From the NCBI RefSeq assembly GCF_028858725.1, contig NC_084761.1:97737971-97801970 (forward strand): a stretch of 64,000 bases of DNA, read 5' to 3'. This document shows positions 24,446 to 37,400 of the stretch, in pieces. How positions within the stretch are numbered: position 1 is the stretch's first letter; each line of letters begins with the position of its first letter. Below the pieces are notes generated by a model. It did not search any database. It saw only the letters and a program-made list of their open reading frames with translations, and was not told the origin of the DNA. This DNA is from Colius striatus (lineage: Eukaryota > Chordata > Aves > Coliiformes > Coliidae). The translations under genes and the position numbers were made by a program.

Positions 24446-26339
24446 AATCTGTAGCAGCCTTAGGTGTTGTGGGCAGAGCTAAAGGCTGCACTCACCCTCC
24501 TACCTGGCATTTCAAAGCCATGCCCTCCCCTGCCCACTCACACAGCTCACCAGCTCATCAGGGCCCTTCTCTGCACAGGGTTACTGCCACAGTCTCTCAT
24601 TTGGGCTTGCCTGAAGAAATTTTCCCTTGTTGTACATGCAAAATACCTCTCTGTTACAGTATTTTAGCTCCTTGCCTTGGCCAGGTCAGCTCTCCCTGTA
24701 TCCTGATTCTCCTTGCTTCATTTCCCCCCATGGAAGGGAGGACTAAGCAATTTGCCTTTGTTATCTAAGGCTTCTATGACCCCTCCTATCTCACCTCTGA
24801 TCCCATCTCCAGGCTCACCTGCTTCATCCTCTACTAACTGATGAATCTCCAAGGAAACATCCCTGTCTGTGCTGAGAAAAGCTCCCAAGTACAATGACAG
24901 CAACGCTTCATCCGTCTGCTTCAAACCCTCCCTGAAAGCTCATCTTCTCCTGCAGCACCTGCAAAGCCCCTCTGCCTCTCTTGGTAGAGCTGGCCAGCCA
25001 TGGTGTCTCCTGTTGGCTCATCACTTTCTGGTCAATCTCCTGGTCTATCAAAATGCAGAAGCTTTAGTTTGCTCTTTGGACAGCATCAAGCCAAAGGATC
25101 CCATAGCAAGAGACCAATTGGTGTGTGTGAATGAGCCAAGTTTGTTTCTTTAGCCAGTAAAAGAATCTGGCCAGCACCCAGGTGACATGTCACTGATTTC
25201 CTAGACTAAAGAACCCAAGTCCCACTGACACTGGGCCCTAGCAGTCTGCCTAGAGGCTTGAACTCATACCTTGGCTCCAAAACCACGTTATCCAGGGGAG
25301 TATAATGCCTTACAGAACGCTTTTGCAGTGTTTCAGTAGGTCTCTGGGTTGAATAGAGACCAGCATAACGTCACTAATTGCAGAACAGACCCTTTAATGG
25401 TCACAGGTAACTGGAAAGGCTCTGTCCCCAGGGACCCAGGACCTTCCTTTGCCAACCCCCTGCTGCCAAATCCCCACTCACTGTGGAAATGTCATTTGGA
25501 AACCATTCTCTGCCAATTAGGAAGGTCTCATTGCTGGGACCCAGAGGGTAGGTTGTGCTCTCCAGCAGCCAGGTGTGGCTGCATCCAAGACAGAAACAGC
25601 CTCACTGTTTCTTCTTTTCCCCACAGCAATCTTTTCCTCTTCTTCTTCCTTCTCCCCTTTCAGCAAAAAAAGCTGGGGAAGAAAAATCTTCCCAATGTAC
25701 ATTTCAATTCAGTTGGCAAATATTTTCCCTCCCTTATTGTTTCCTGTCTGTTTGATGAAGAACCTTTTCAATATTTGGAGCCAGAGTGAAGAGGAGTGAA
25801 CAGAAACAAGGGATATGATGCCACTTAGTGGAACAGAGACAGATAATAAAAAGGAGCAGTGTTCCAACATCTGTGTCTCAAATATTTGGTCACCTCTGGG
25901 AGAATGTTGTTAAGTTGTGCACTGGGGTTTTCCCATGGTACCAAGCTAAGGACAAGGGCTGCAAAGCACCTTGTGCTGTGCAAAGCCAGAGTGAAAAGCT
26001 CCCAGCAGATTCAGCCTGATGGCACAGGGGGTTTTGCAAGAAGAGTGGGAAAATCAGGAATGCAATAAGTTCAGAGCAGCTGCAGATGATGGCTGAGGTG
26101 TTGTGAATTAGTCCCTGAACACCTCATGGGACAGTAACATCTTTCCAAGCAGCCCTAATGAGTGGAGTGAGAGAGAAGACAACCCCACCAGCTCTCTGGA
26201 TGACTCTGCTCTTGGCTTTCTTCTGCTCTCTATTAGGGCAAAGCCAGGATGGTGACAATCTACAAACACACTGAAAGGTGCCCAGGAGAGGAAAAAAGCA
26301 AAGAACAAAGCAAGAATAACCCTGAAAAGATACCCAAAG
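24446..26339. other. Non-coding, upstream of the promoter block
   Basis: Pyrimidine-rich in parts. The 146-codon plus frame at 25349-25789 has no domain support. Confidence 0.45.
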
Positions 26340-26664
26340 CAATAGGTCTGCACTACCTCTAGCAGGCAGCTGCCCTCCCCAGGCAGGGGGAATGGCCACC
26401 AGCCACTGGTGCTCTGCCAAAGCCTGGCTGCTGATAAGGGAAAGCCTCTTATCTCTCCCCTCTCCCTGCTGCAAGTACACCCTAGCCCCTACACTTCTGC
26501 AAAGCAGGAGAGGCTTTGGCTGGCAGCAGCAGTGTTAGCACTTTTGATGGTGCTTTACAGTATTTTTAGCCCTCCTGATATTAGCAAGGTGCAAAAAAAC
26601 AACCCCAAAGCCCCCAGTCGTGGTTTGGGATCTGTATAAAAGGCACAGGGGCTGCAGGCAGCCA
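26340..26664 (+). promoter_or_regulatory. TATA promoter with E-box, GATA pair and MEF2-like site
   Basis: Seen: TATAAAAG at 26635-26642; GTATTTTTAG at 26560-26569 (one mismatch to the MEF2 consensus YTAWWWWTAR); inverted GATA motifs GATAAG (26433-26438) and CTTATC (26448-26453); CAGCTG E-box at 26367-26372. A start site near 26665 is expected from the TATA position. MEF2 and E-box sites are typical of muscle promoters. Assigning it to the KY-like gene 4 kb downstream is inference from strand, splice signals and known KY expression. Confidence 0.55.
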
Positions 26665-26710
26665 GCAGCCTCTCCTGAGCAGCAGGGAGCCACGGCTGGG
26701 TCACCAGCAG
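26665..26710 (+). other. Probable non-coding first exon (5' UTR)
   Basis: About 46 bases lie between the expected start site, some 30 bases after the TATA box, and a strong donor CAG|GTGAGT (intron from 26711). There is no ATG in the segment. It could splice to the acceptor at 30821-30822, giving a ~4.1-kb first intron and a short leader before ATG 30833. The 5' boundary is approximate. Confidence 0.45.
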
Positions 26711-29079
26711 GTGAGTAGCAATATTCCCCCCTTTTCTCCAAGGCTTTACTGGCTCTGCCATGAGCTCTGGGTCTCTCCAGGGACACCCACCACCACACAG
26801 ACCCACTGGAGATCATTTCCCAGGGCTCTGTCACCCCTCTGGGTTGATCCCCTCGGCACCATCCCTCTCTTTGCCTGTGCCATGGCAGGACAACGTGCCT
26901 CATCCCCACGTGCAGTGGCCAGAGTCCACTGTGGCTTTGCTTTGGTGGCCTCTTTATGACCCTCCCCTGAACTCCTGCCCACTTCCACCTTCCTCACCCC
27001 AAACTCTTTGCACCCCAACAACCCTTTTTTGCCAACTCAGCACTCCCCAAGGCATTTCCCTTCCCCTCTCCACCCCTTGCCAGGCTGGGTACCATGGGAG
27101 AGTCGCTGCAGAGATGTCAGATGGTCTCTGTCTCGTGGAGGTTTTCCACTTGACTCATTATACCTCTAAGCTGCTGCCATTACAGCTCATAAAGGCAAAG
27201 CAATTCCTGTGCTCCTGACACTGAAACTGCACAGAGCTGCTGGTGATAATGTTGCCCAGGGTACCTGAGAATTGCATTTGTCTGCTCAGACCGAGTTCAG
27301 GGCAGACTGAAATGTCTGCCTGGGAACACAAGTCAAGAGCTTGCTGATAGCACAGCTGTCCCTGGGTAAGTGCCAAGGGCTTCTCCTGTTCAAACCCCAG
27401 CAGCAGCCTCTCCCACCTCTCCCTCAGCCCCCTGCAACGGCACCTCTGGGCTGAAACAGCCCCTTCAGAGCTGGTGTTTCATGGGTCCACGTGTTGCCAT
27501 CTCCAGGGCACTAGAGGACGTGGGGAAGGGTCTGGCCACCATGGAGGTGCAGGCAGAGGTTGCACCAAGATCAATGCTCTCTAAAACCTCTCATCTCCAA
27601 CCACAGGTTAAACATTGGGGAAAGTAAGCAAGCAGCAATCCTCTTCTGTCCTCTGGCTGTTGGCAAGGAGTGATTCAGGGATTTCTGACGTGAGGGCTGT
27701 GTTTAAGGCGTGGGGAGAGGAAGCTGTTTAGGCTCCTGTCAACGTGTTACTTCTGCTTAGATCTCTTTGGAAGCCAAAAAACCACGTAGAACTGAAATCA
27801 AACACTTGGTTTGAAGCCAGGGAAAAGTGGTCAGATTAAAGAAATTACAAGTGGGCAGGTGAGGACTTTCACAGTTGCAGTCACTGGGAGAGAACCCATT
27901 TTCCCCAGTGTTTCCGAGGCTGTGGCTAAGTGCTGAGGTGGCATCTTCCACCCCAGTCCAGAGCTACCCCTCTCCCAAAGGCCATGTAGGAAGGCAAGAA
28001 AGAACTGCTGTGGAAAAACTAAGCTTAGAGCCCCCCCAGTCCCTCAGATGTTAGGTACCACCGAAGCAAATGGGCTACTGGCATCTACTGGGAATTAACT
28101 CCTGGAGTTACCATGCTCCAGTTCATGTCAGGTAATGGCTGTAAAGGATTTAGAAGTGGCCTCTTGTTGCTCACTTAGAAAGTGACAGGCAAAATCCCTC
28201 TCTGCCTGTGACAGCAGGTGTCTGTGCCCAGGGACAGGACAGCAGCCCAGCAGCAAGCACAGCTCACATGCACAAGGGCAACTTCAATGTGTCAGCAGCT
28301 GGATATGACATGAACAACTCATCTCTTCGGGGTCAGGTGTTGTCCAGGAGTAGGCAGAGAATGTATGGTCTCAGCAGGCCATGCAAAAACCCCATGTCAG
28401 AGCTCTGGCATGACTATCCTGCAAAGAAACCCCCCCACACACATACACTCAGGACCTATCTAGGGGCCATCCTCCCACTGAGGCATCCACTGGTTATCTG
28501 AACATGGAATGGTAAGGGTTGGAAGGGACCTCTAGAGACCAACTAGTCCAAAATCCAGCACTGGATCCAGGCTGTGCTACCTCTGCAAGCCTCAGACCCA
28601 AGAATGGGAGGGGAAAATCAGGGTAGCAGCACGAGAGATGAGTGACATCCCACTTTCCTGGAAGAAGGAGGCTGGTGCCCCAGTGCAGCTGTGGAAAACC
28701 CAGCCTGGCTCTGCGTGGGAGAGGCTGGATGAATACAGAGAGTGACATTTCTGGGCTATGCTAAGTGGCTCACAGCAGGCTCTGCTGTTTGCATTGCACA
28801 AATAGTCATTTTATGATTAAAAACAACAGCAGCAAATAGAAGCTAAACCAAGATAAAACTAGTGAGCTCGGTGCAGATGCAGAGGGCATGCAAAAGCTGG
28901 CTCTGCCCACAGCTTTAACCCAAAAACCTCATCACTCCTGGCTTGCCTCTTTCCTTCAAGTATTTTTGAAGGCAATTTTATACCTTTTTCATGTATTTTC
29001 TCCTTCTGCCTCATGCTCAACATATTCAGATGTCAAGTGTAAAGTCAGGGTATAAAGGATGACATTTTTCTGCAGAATC
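26711..29079 (+). other. Probable first intron of the KY-like gene
   Basis: Follows the donor at 26711. Apart from the CR1 tail at 28500, nothing is recognised; the 152-codon frame at 26760-27218 looks like chance. Confidence 0.4.
28500..28560 (-). mobile_element. Short CR1 tail fragment
   Basis: CATGGAATGGTAAGGGTTGG followed by AAGGGACCTCTAGAGACC. About 60 bases. Confidence 0.8.
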
Positions 29080-29562
29080 GTACAGAATCACACAGTCTCA
29101 AGGGCTGGAAGGGACCTGGAAAGCTCATCCAGTGCAACCCCCCTGCCACAGCAGCACCACCTAGAGCAGGGCACACAGGGACTCATCCAGCTGGGTTGGA
29201 ATGTCTCCAGAGAAGGAGCCTCCACAGCCCATCTGGGCAGCCCCTGCCAGTGCTCCCTCACCTCAGCAGGGAACAAATTCTGCCTTATGTTGCTTTGGAG
29301 CCTCTTCTGTTGCAGCTTGTCCCCGTTGCCCCTTGTCCTGTCATTGGCCATCCCTGAGCACAGCCTGGCTCCAGCCTCCTCACACCCACCCTTGATGGGT
29401 TTGTAACATGAATAAGCTCAGCCCTCAGTCTCCTCCAAGCTGCAGAGCCCCAGCTCCCTCAGCCTTTCATCACAAGGCAGATGCTCCACTCCAGCATCTC
29501 TGTGTCCCTGCACTGAACTCTCTCCAGCAGCTCCCTGTCCTTCTGCAACTGAGGGGCCCAGA
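29080..29562 (-). mobile_element. CR1 LINE 3' region, second subgroup
   Basis: AGAATCACACAGTCTCAAGG through CAACCCCCCTGCCACAGC and CAAGGCAGATGCTCCACTCC. It is cut at GAGGGGCCCAGAA, the 5'-truncation point. Confidence 0.92.
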
Positions 29563-29785
29563 ATGGCAGAAGTAAATCTGAACAAAAGACTGTGGGAGTT
29601 AGGGGTTTTTCCAAAGGAAAGGTTTTCTGGCACACCTACCTCCCTGGAGCACCAAAGTAGCAACTGCAGTCACTCTTTATTCTCTTTGATTGCTGGCACT
29701 GGAGGTGAAGAGAAATGCAATAGGATGAGTCCTAGTTTCATGCAGGGAGGCTGAGCTGTCCATTCCCCATTCCCTGCATCCACTT

Positions 29786-30428
29786 AGAATCACAGAATCA
29801 TGGAATCATTACAGTTGGATAAGCCCTTTAAGATCACTGAGTCCAACCACCAGCCTCATGCTGCCAAGCCCAGCACTAACCCATGGCCCTCAGCACCTCA
29901 TCTATGCATCTTTTAAACATCCCCAGGGGTGCTGACTCCACCACATCCCTGGGCAGCCCATTCCAAAGCTTAACAACCCTCTTGGTAAAAAAGTTCTTCC
30001 TAATGTCCAATGTAAACCTCCCCTGCTGCAACTTGAACCCATTTCCACTTGTTCTGTCATTTATTACTGGAGAGAAGAAATCAAAGGCCAGCTCATCACA
30101 GCTCCTGTCAGGGAGTGTCAGAGAGTGCTGCTGTCTCCCCTCAGGCTCCTCTTCTCCAGGCTCAACACCCCCATTCCCTCAGCCCCTCCCCAGCCCCTTG
30201 TGCTCCAGCCCCTTCCCCAGCTCTGTGCCCGGCTCTGGCCACGCTGCAGCCCCTCAGTGTCCCTGTGGCAGTGAGTGAGGGGCCCAGCACTGAGCACAGC
30301 CCTGGAGCTGCAGCCTCCCCAGGGCCCAGCACAGGGGACAATCCCTGCCCTGCTCCTGCTGCCACCCCAGTGCTGATCCCAGCCAGGCTGCCCTTGGCCT
30401 TCTTGCCCCCCTGGGCATGCTGCTGGCA
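29786..30428 (-). mobile_element. CR1 LINE 3' region, third subgroup
   Basis: AGAATCACAGAATCATGG tail, then the 3' UTR, then a ~290-bp block almost identical to 23853-24140 and 53216-53510. It ends 400 bases before the first KY-like coding exon. Confidence 0.93.
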
Positions 30429-30832
30429 AAAGTGTGCACTGCTGCACACTTACAAGCCCTTCTAACACAGGCAAATATTTCCTTGCCACTTCTTTGCCAA
30501 AGGATAACCCTGCTTTTTCCACTCCCAGTGCAAGGATGTGATGGCTGATAGCCCAGCACTGAATCCTCAACTATCAAAAGCATTTGCAAACAGGCCAAGT
30601 GTTTCTCTGTGGCATTGCCATCACACCTTACTTCTGGAAGTAGGGAAGGATCAGTACTTTTGGCTAATCCCAGCTGCCCAACTCCTGACGTGCTGTAATT
30701 AACCATACAGACAGGCAGGCTCTGGAGTAATTGGTGCAGAGCACATTCCTCCTTCCAGAAAAAAAAGGAGAAATTGTCTGCCTTTCCATCCACAGACCTC
30801 TGTGGTTTCTTCACCCCTTTAGCACTGCTCAG

Positions 30833-31468
30833 ATGAAAAGCAGCTATGAGAGAGGCAAGTCGTCCAAATCCCAGACTATCAAAGCAAACGAGCCGATTCC
30901 CTCCCATCGCTCCAGGAACGGCAACCACCATGACAAACAACCCACCCAAAGTACATCAAGAGTGGCCCTTCCCAGGAGCCAGGGAGAAAATGCAATGCCA
31001 TCTTGGGTAGGAAACAACTTGCCTGTCTGGAAGGAATCTCAGATGTCAGATGTCTGTAATGGCAACTTTCCCCTGGGACACGTTTCTGAAGAGATCAGCT
31101 GCAGAACCTCAGAGAAACTCCCTCGCCAAGTCATCAACATGAGCAGCAACGAGGAAGAGGTGCTAAAGAAAGTCTCAGCTACACAAAAAGTAAAAGGTGA
31201 GCCCAAGGATTCCCCCTCTAAGGCAGTTTTCACGTTTTGGGCCAACAAAGTTAACAACAGCAGCAAAACAACTGCCTTCCAAGAGCTACTGCAGAAGTCG
31301 TCTGTGAATGGGGGAAGCTGCGCTCCAGCTCTTCTTGAGGAAGGGATTAGCAAGTTGGAAGAAGGGAAGCAGGCTAAAAATCCGCAGAGAAAGACCAGGA
31401 GAGATCTCTTCTCTGACTCAAAGGTTTTCAGCCATGTTGATAGCCATGTCCTACATGTGAGCCAGCAG
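30833..31468 (+). CDS. KY-like coding exon 1 (residues 1-212)
   Basis: A pyrimidine-rich acceptor ends in AG at 30821-30822 and the ATG follows 10 bases later. The exon is open for 212 codons and ends exactly on a codon before GTAAGT (31469). It encodes a Ser/Lys/Asn-rich, probably disordered tail. Homology to KY is weak and appears only near the end, at FSHVDSHVLHVSQQ. The frame stays open upstream to 30731, but that stretch lies before the acceptor. Confidence 0.7.
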
Positions 31469-34400
31469 GTAAGTCCTGGTGCCCTTTGGTAGGACTGTAG
31501 ATGGTGCCCTCAGCAGATCCACATCCCGACATTCAACGTTATCAATATCTGCTTTGCTGACACTATCACAGAATCCCAGAATGGTGGGGATTGGAAGGGC
31601 CCTGCAGAGCTGCTCCAGCCCCTGCTCAAGCAGGTTCCCCTCAATCAGGGGGCACAGGAACGTGTCCAAGTGGGTTTGGGAACCTGCTGAGAAGGAGCCT
31701 CCACACCCTCCCTGGGCAGCCTGGGCCAGGGCTCCCTCCCCTCAGCACCAAAGGAGCTTTTCCATGTGCTTAAGTGGAACTTTTTGAGTTCCACCCATTA
31801 CTCCCAGTCCTGTCACGGAAGATGGATATCTGAGATCAAGCCTCACAGGTCTTCCTCATTTCCAACCAGCACCAGTGTGTAGCTGCAACATACAGCATTT
31901 GCTGCAGCTCACCATACAAATCTGGGAAGAAGAGCTAGTTTCATCATGGGACAAGATTTTTCACAGGGTCCCAAACAGGATTGCAGCAGGACAGAGGGAT
32001 CCTAAAAACCCTTCTAGGAATTGCACAAGGGGGAAAGGAATGGACTGAGCCCACAGGATGCCCCGAGGCAGTGCAGACTGTGTTTAGTCACCTAAACAGT
32101 GAGCCAGCTTCTTCCTACATAAAAACCCACAGAGCCAGGAGTAATCACACAGTCTGGCTGTGTCCACAAGCCCCTTCATATCTCTGGCAGACCAAGTCCT
32201 GCTTTTTCTCAATCAGACAGCTCTGCTTGTGTCCTCTTTTCAGGCTCTCTGCCTTTACCTGATGCTCCCACTTTCTGGATGCTCAGGAGGACAGAAAAGA
32301 GAGAGAGATGAATTTTGCAGTCCCTTCCTATTACCTGAACCACGTGCTGTCGGTGTAATCTCTCCCCCAGGGTCAGCACAATTTGACTAGGCAGCAAATA
32401 CTGAACCAGTGCAGCTTTTGCGGCTTACACTTCAACTCATTAGCGAGAGCAAAGAGGCACAAGGAATAATTGTGCTCTCTGTTATTATTGAAACCTGCAA
32501 TTTCTACCTAGCCCGAGGCTAATCTCCCTTGGGAAGAAGGATGCTTGAGGATTTCAGAGTCTAGCTAGTCAATTAAAACAGAGAAGGGAAGGGGAGTTGG
32601 AAGATAGGAAAAAGAGGGTAATAAACAACCAAAAATACCTCCAAGGCAGTGGGGAGTCATGAGAACAACTTGTTTCCTTGTTTATTCAAAGGCTTAGCTG
32701 CGCTAAAACCTGATGCACTCTTCTGTTCCTCTTAGCCACGGATTATTGGTGCCAGGAGCAGCAGTGGGGCAGCTCACTGATCACACTGCACCTCTGCTGA
32801 TGGCTGCTGCTTGGCCAGCAGTGCCATGGGGCTACGGGACTGGCCCCTCTCCACATGCACAGGCCCTGTTGCCAGTCCACCTGGAGAAAGTGGTTGATGG
32901 AAGGGTCCCAGGCACTGCAGACACGTAGCCAAACCTGTCTCCTGGCCATTTAAGAGTAGCCTGTGGACTGCTTGCATGAATCCACCTCAACCGTGGGAAG
33001 AGCCTTGGCAGAGTCATTGCCTGGGTGATTCTGGAGGTAACAGCTCTACCTTTCAACTCCAAACACTCTGGTGGAACCAGCACCCACTGCAACACAGGAT
33101 GCTCTGACCCATTTCAGACACAGTCATGACCAGCATTACTTGGGAGCATCACAGCTCCCATTCTGAGACCTACCTTTTGCCATCTCTGACTGAAACAAAG
33201 AACAGCATGGACAGGGGCCAAATTTGCCCCAGGTTGTGCCAACAAGGAAGCAGGTAGCTAGATATTTAGTGGCTGAGTGTTACTTATATCTTACCTTGGG
33301 AATAATTCCCATTATTTGTTTGCCTGGAAGCTGCCCACTCATGGCAACCTCATGACAGAAATGCAAGGGACCATCAGCTTGGAATAGGTGCTCTCCTGGC
33401 TGCACTATCATTTTTAAACCCTTTAAACACTTTCTCTGGGGTCAGGTATGGATTAAAGAGTTAGTGATGTTTTCGTGGTAGGGGCAAAAATCTTCTTCCC
33501 ACTCATTTTGGTGGCTGGCCCTTAGTGAGGTTTCAGAGCCTCAACAGGAGCACCTGAGCTGTAAGTCTGGTCCTCTCCTGTGTAAATACACTGAGTTGTT
33601 AATTGGTGTGGGGCTGGAAACCTGCTGTCCCTGGTTCTGTGCTGCAGAGTAGCATCACTGGAGAGACTCACCTCTGGGACAAAACCTTCTTGGTCTTGTT
33701 GGATGGGGCAGAGACTGGACTGGCAGCAAATTAATGACACCATACATCTCAACACTCAGATCCTCTTTAAGTCACTCACCCTCTCTGTTGCAGCTGAAGC
33801 CTGGGCATGCTGGGTTGTCTGTCCAGGCCATTGTTCCTCTCATCACTGCCAAATCCCACAGCAAACTGGAGACAGTGCGGGCGATATGGTTCTGGCTCTG
33901 CCACAACGTTGGTAAGTCTGGTCCTGCTGGTTTGCAGAGATGGGAGAAGTCTTCCCTTCATTTGGCACCTCCTGCATTTAGGCTCTTTGTGCCCTGCAGA
34001 ACAGAGCCTGTACAATATTTCTGAATGGAAATGTCCCTGTCTTGAATTCAGGGAGTTCAGTGGCTGGAGTAGGAACTGATTCCCACCCCTGGGACCTTCT
34101 GTCTTGAGAATGACCCCCTGACACCAGTAAAGCTCAACTGCCTCCTGTGCAAAGCTTCAACACATCAAAAGCTACTTCACAGAATCACAGAATCTTAAGG
34201 GAAGGGAGCTGGAAAGCTCATGAAGTGCAACCCCCCTGCCAGAGCAGCACCACCTAGAGCAGGGCACACAGGGACTCATCCAGCTGGGTTGGAATGTCTG
34301 CAGAGAAGGAGCCTCCACAGCCCATCTGGGCAGCCCCTGCCAGTGCTCCCTCATCTCAACAGGGAACAACTTTGTCCTTGTGTTGCTTTGGAACCTCTTC

Positions 34401-37400
34401 TGTTGCAGCCTGTCCCTGTTGCCCCTTGTCCTATCATTGTCCATCACTGAGCACAGCCTGGCTCCAGCCTCCTCACACCCACCCTTGATGGATTTGTAAC
34501 TTGAATGAGGTCACCCCTCAGTCTCCTCCAAGCTGCAGAGCCCCAGCTCCCTCAGCCTTTCATCACAAGGGCTTCCCTTCATCCCTTCAACATCTTGGTG
34601 GCCCTTGTTTCCCTGATGATTCAGGAAGGCTGAGCTGTGCCTGGCAGCAGTCATGTGTGGACACAAGAATCTCAGCACAATGCAGTCTCTTCGTGCTGCC
34701 TCACCCTGCTACATCCATGTGTGTGAGACAATGTGGTTGTCCCTGTACCTCACTTGAATGGTACAACAGCTGTTCACATGCACTGGGAGCCCAATTCCCC
34801 CCCTGAGGCTTTGGCCATTCTTTGCTCATATGGGGAACTGTCAAACTCTTGAATAACTACAGATAGAAGAGCTGTCATGGCTTCCAGGGTGAGTAGGCAA
34901 AGAAATGGGGTTGGACAGGAGGAGGAATGGGATCGTTTTGGAAAGAATAGGCCCTCACATTGGCCTGAAATCACATGGTGTTCTCCCTTCCCTAGAATAC
35001 GATGTGGATGGCTTCCTGGGGCTGTCTCAGAAGATCCACATGCCAGAGCAGGTCCTGCAAACGGGAAGAGCTGTGTGTTCTGGTTATGCCCATCTATGCC
35101 AGGAAATGTGCAGGTAAAACTCACCTTGGTCTTTCTTCTCATGGGCCCTTGAAGATGCGAGATGGGGACACACATCTTAGCATGGGGCTTGCCACACATC
35201 ATTGACACACCATGTTCCCAGGCACAGAAGCTGCCTCCCTCCTCCTTTGCTTGGAGTACAGATGGCTTTGACAGATTAACCAAAACCAGAGAGATGAGGG
35301 GTGAGGGTTGGGAGCAGCAATGAGGAAAGCAGGGGGCTGGATGAAAGCTGAATTTGGCCAACAGCTTGTAGAAGTGAGGAGGAGGTTATATTTACCATGC
35401 AGTTGGGTTACTGTCCAAGAAAGCAAGCATGAAAAGTGTTTGGTCTGCAGTTACCTCCCTCACTGTCTCTCCTTGCACAGGGAGGCAGGTTTGAGCTGCG
35501 TGGAGGTCCCAGGCTTTGGCCGGGGGCTGGGCTCCCGTGGAGGCCAGTGGTGCCACCAGCAGAAGAGCAGCCACATGTGGAATGCAGTGGAGCTGGAAGG
35601 ACAGTGGTGCCTGCTGGATGCTTGCTGGGGTGCAGGGACCGTGGATGAAGAGAGAAGGTTGTTCATGCCCAGGTGAGATACCTCACCCCCTGCCATCACT
35701 GGACACATGGTCCCTAACACAAATGGACAGAGCTCAACCAGAGTGGCTGCCCCAACACTCCCAGTGTTGTGGAATCATTTGGGCTGGAAAAGGGCTTTAG
35801 GATCATGGTGTCCCAGCCCTGCCCTCACTCTGCCCAGCCCAGCACTACCCCTGGCCCTCAGCACTACAGCCCCACGGCTTTGGGATCCCTCCATGCTGGG
35901 CACTCCCCCAGCTCCCTGGGCAGCCTGGCACAGGGGTGACACCCCTCTCAGGGAAACAGTTCTGCCTCAGCTCCAACCTCAACCTCCTCTGGGGCAACTT
36001 CAGCCCATTTCCTCTTATCTTTATATATACACATACATATAAACATACACTCCTTAAATCTGAGTTTGCCAGGTCTTGAGCCTCCATCTTCAGCTACACC
36101 CCCAGGGGCTGATGCAGAAAGTCCAGAGAGCTATTCTGCTCATCCTCAGCTATGATGAGTCCTCAGGGACCTCATGCAAACGTGGACCATCCACATGTAA
36201 ACATCTAATTAAGTGCCTTATTCCCTGGGCTGGGGTAGAACTTTTCAGGTGGTAAGTGCCTCCTGCAACTTGTTTTTGATCTGAGTGTTACTCAGCAAGT
36301 GACAAATCCTCGTTTTCACAGCAACTCTGCTCTTGTGTGGTTCCATGTGTAATTACTGGAGATTTCTCAGCCCATGTGCTGAGCAAAATAACGACTCTCA
36401 TGGAAGTGATTTCTACAATATCATCATTGCCATTAACTGTGCAAGTGATTTGTACAATTTAATCATTTCCATTAACTGCATTATGGGATTGCATTTTAAT
36501 TCTCTCTGTCTCTCTAATAATGGATAATGAAATAATTGCTGAATTTCTAACAGGCAATTATCTCGCTGAGAACAGCTTCAGACACCAGTGAGTGTGGGTT
36601 GTTTTTAGCTGAGCTTGGGGGAAAAAGAGAAGGAGAGCAAAACATCACCTAGAGCAACAGGCAGAGTTGTGAATCCAACAGAGTGTCCTCAAAAAAGCTT
36701 CAGGTCAACAGATGCCAGAGGGCTTCACAGGATGACCCCAACACAAGGCTGAGCACACAGGCTGACCCACTTCAGCAGACACCTAAGCATGGGTGATGTC
36801 TGGAAAGCCAGATTAGGCACACTGAAACTGCAATCAGGAGGCAGTTTGCTTTTTAAACTGTATGTGAGTTCTTGGAAGAGCTGTAAAACCAAGATCAGGT
36901 GCCAGACTGAAATGTATCCTCAAGTAGAGGTCCTTGGTAGAGGAGTCACTTGGTAAAATCATCTCCTCTGCAGCTCACGGGATCATCTCAAGCAGTTGCT
37001 GGAAGAGGTCTGTTACAGGGCTGGGAGCAGCAGTTTCAGCTCCAGGCATCCCTACAGGAAAAAACTAGAAAGAGAATAAGAGCAGCAGAAAATGAAATGC
37101 CAAAGGACAGCTCAGTCCTCCTTTACTGAAGCTGGTGCAGCCCTGATGGTGTGGAGGAAGCTCCCTTCCCTTACAGCAGTGCATCCTGACCACTCAGGAC
37201 AATAAGGGGTTTCTTGCTCCTTCTGTGATATCTTCTCCTCTCACCTTGCAGGCACGATGACTTTTTCTTCCTTACTGACCCTGAGCACTTCATTGAGACC
37301 CACTGGCCAGAAGAGCCCCACTGGCAGCTCCTGCAGCCCCCCATCCTGAGGGAAGACTTCGAGCAGAGAGTTTTTAAAACTTCAGAGTTTTTCAGGCTTC

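Noticed and set aside
30254-30949. 231-codon minus-strand ORF overlapping KY-like exon 1
   Set aside because: Half is antisense CR1 and half is antisense to the KY-like exon; no splice or domain support.
32736-32928. Possible extra KY-like exon after a CTCTTAG acceptor
   Set aside because: The phase needed to follow exon 1 hits a TGA after 14 codons, and there is no good donor; exons 1 and 2 already join in phase.
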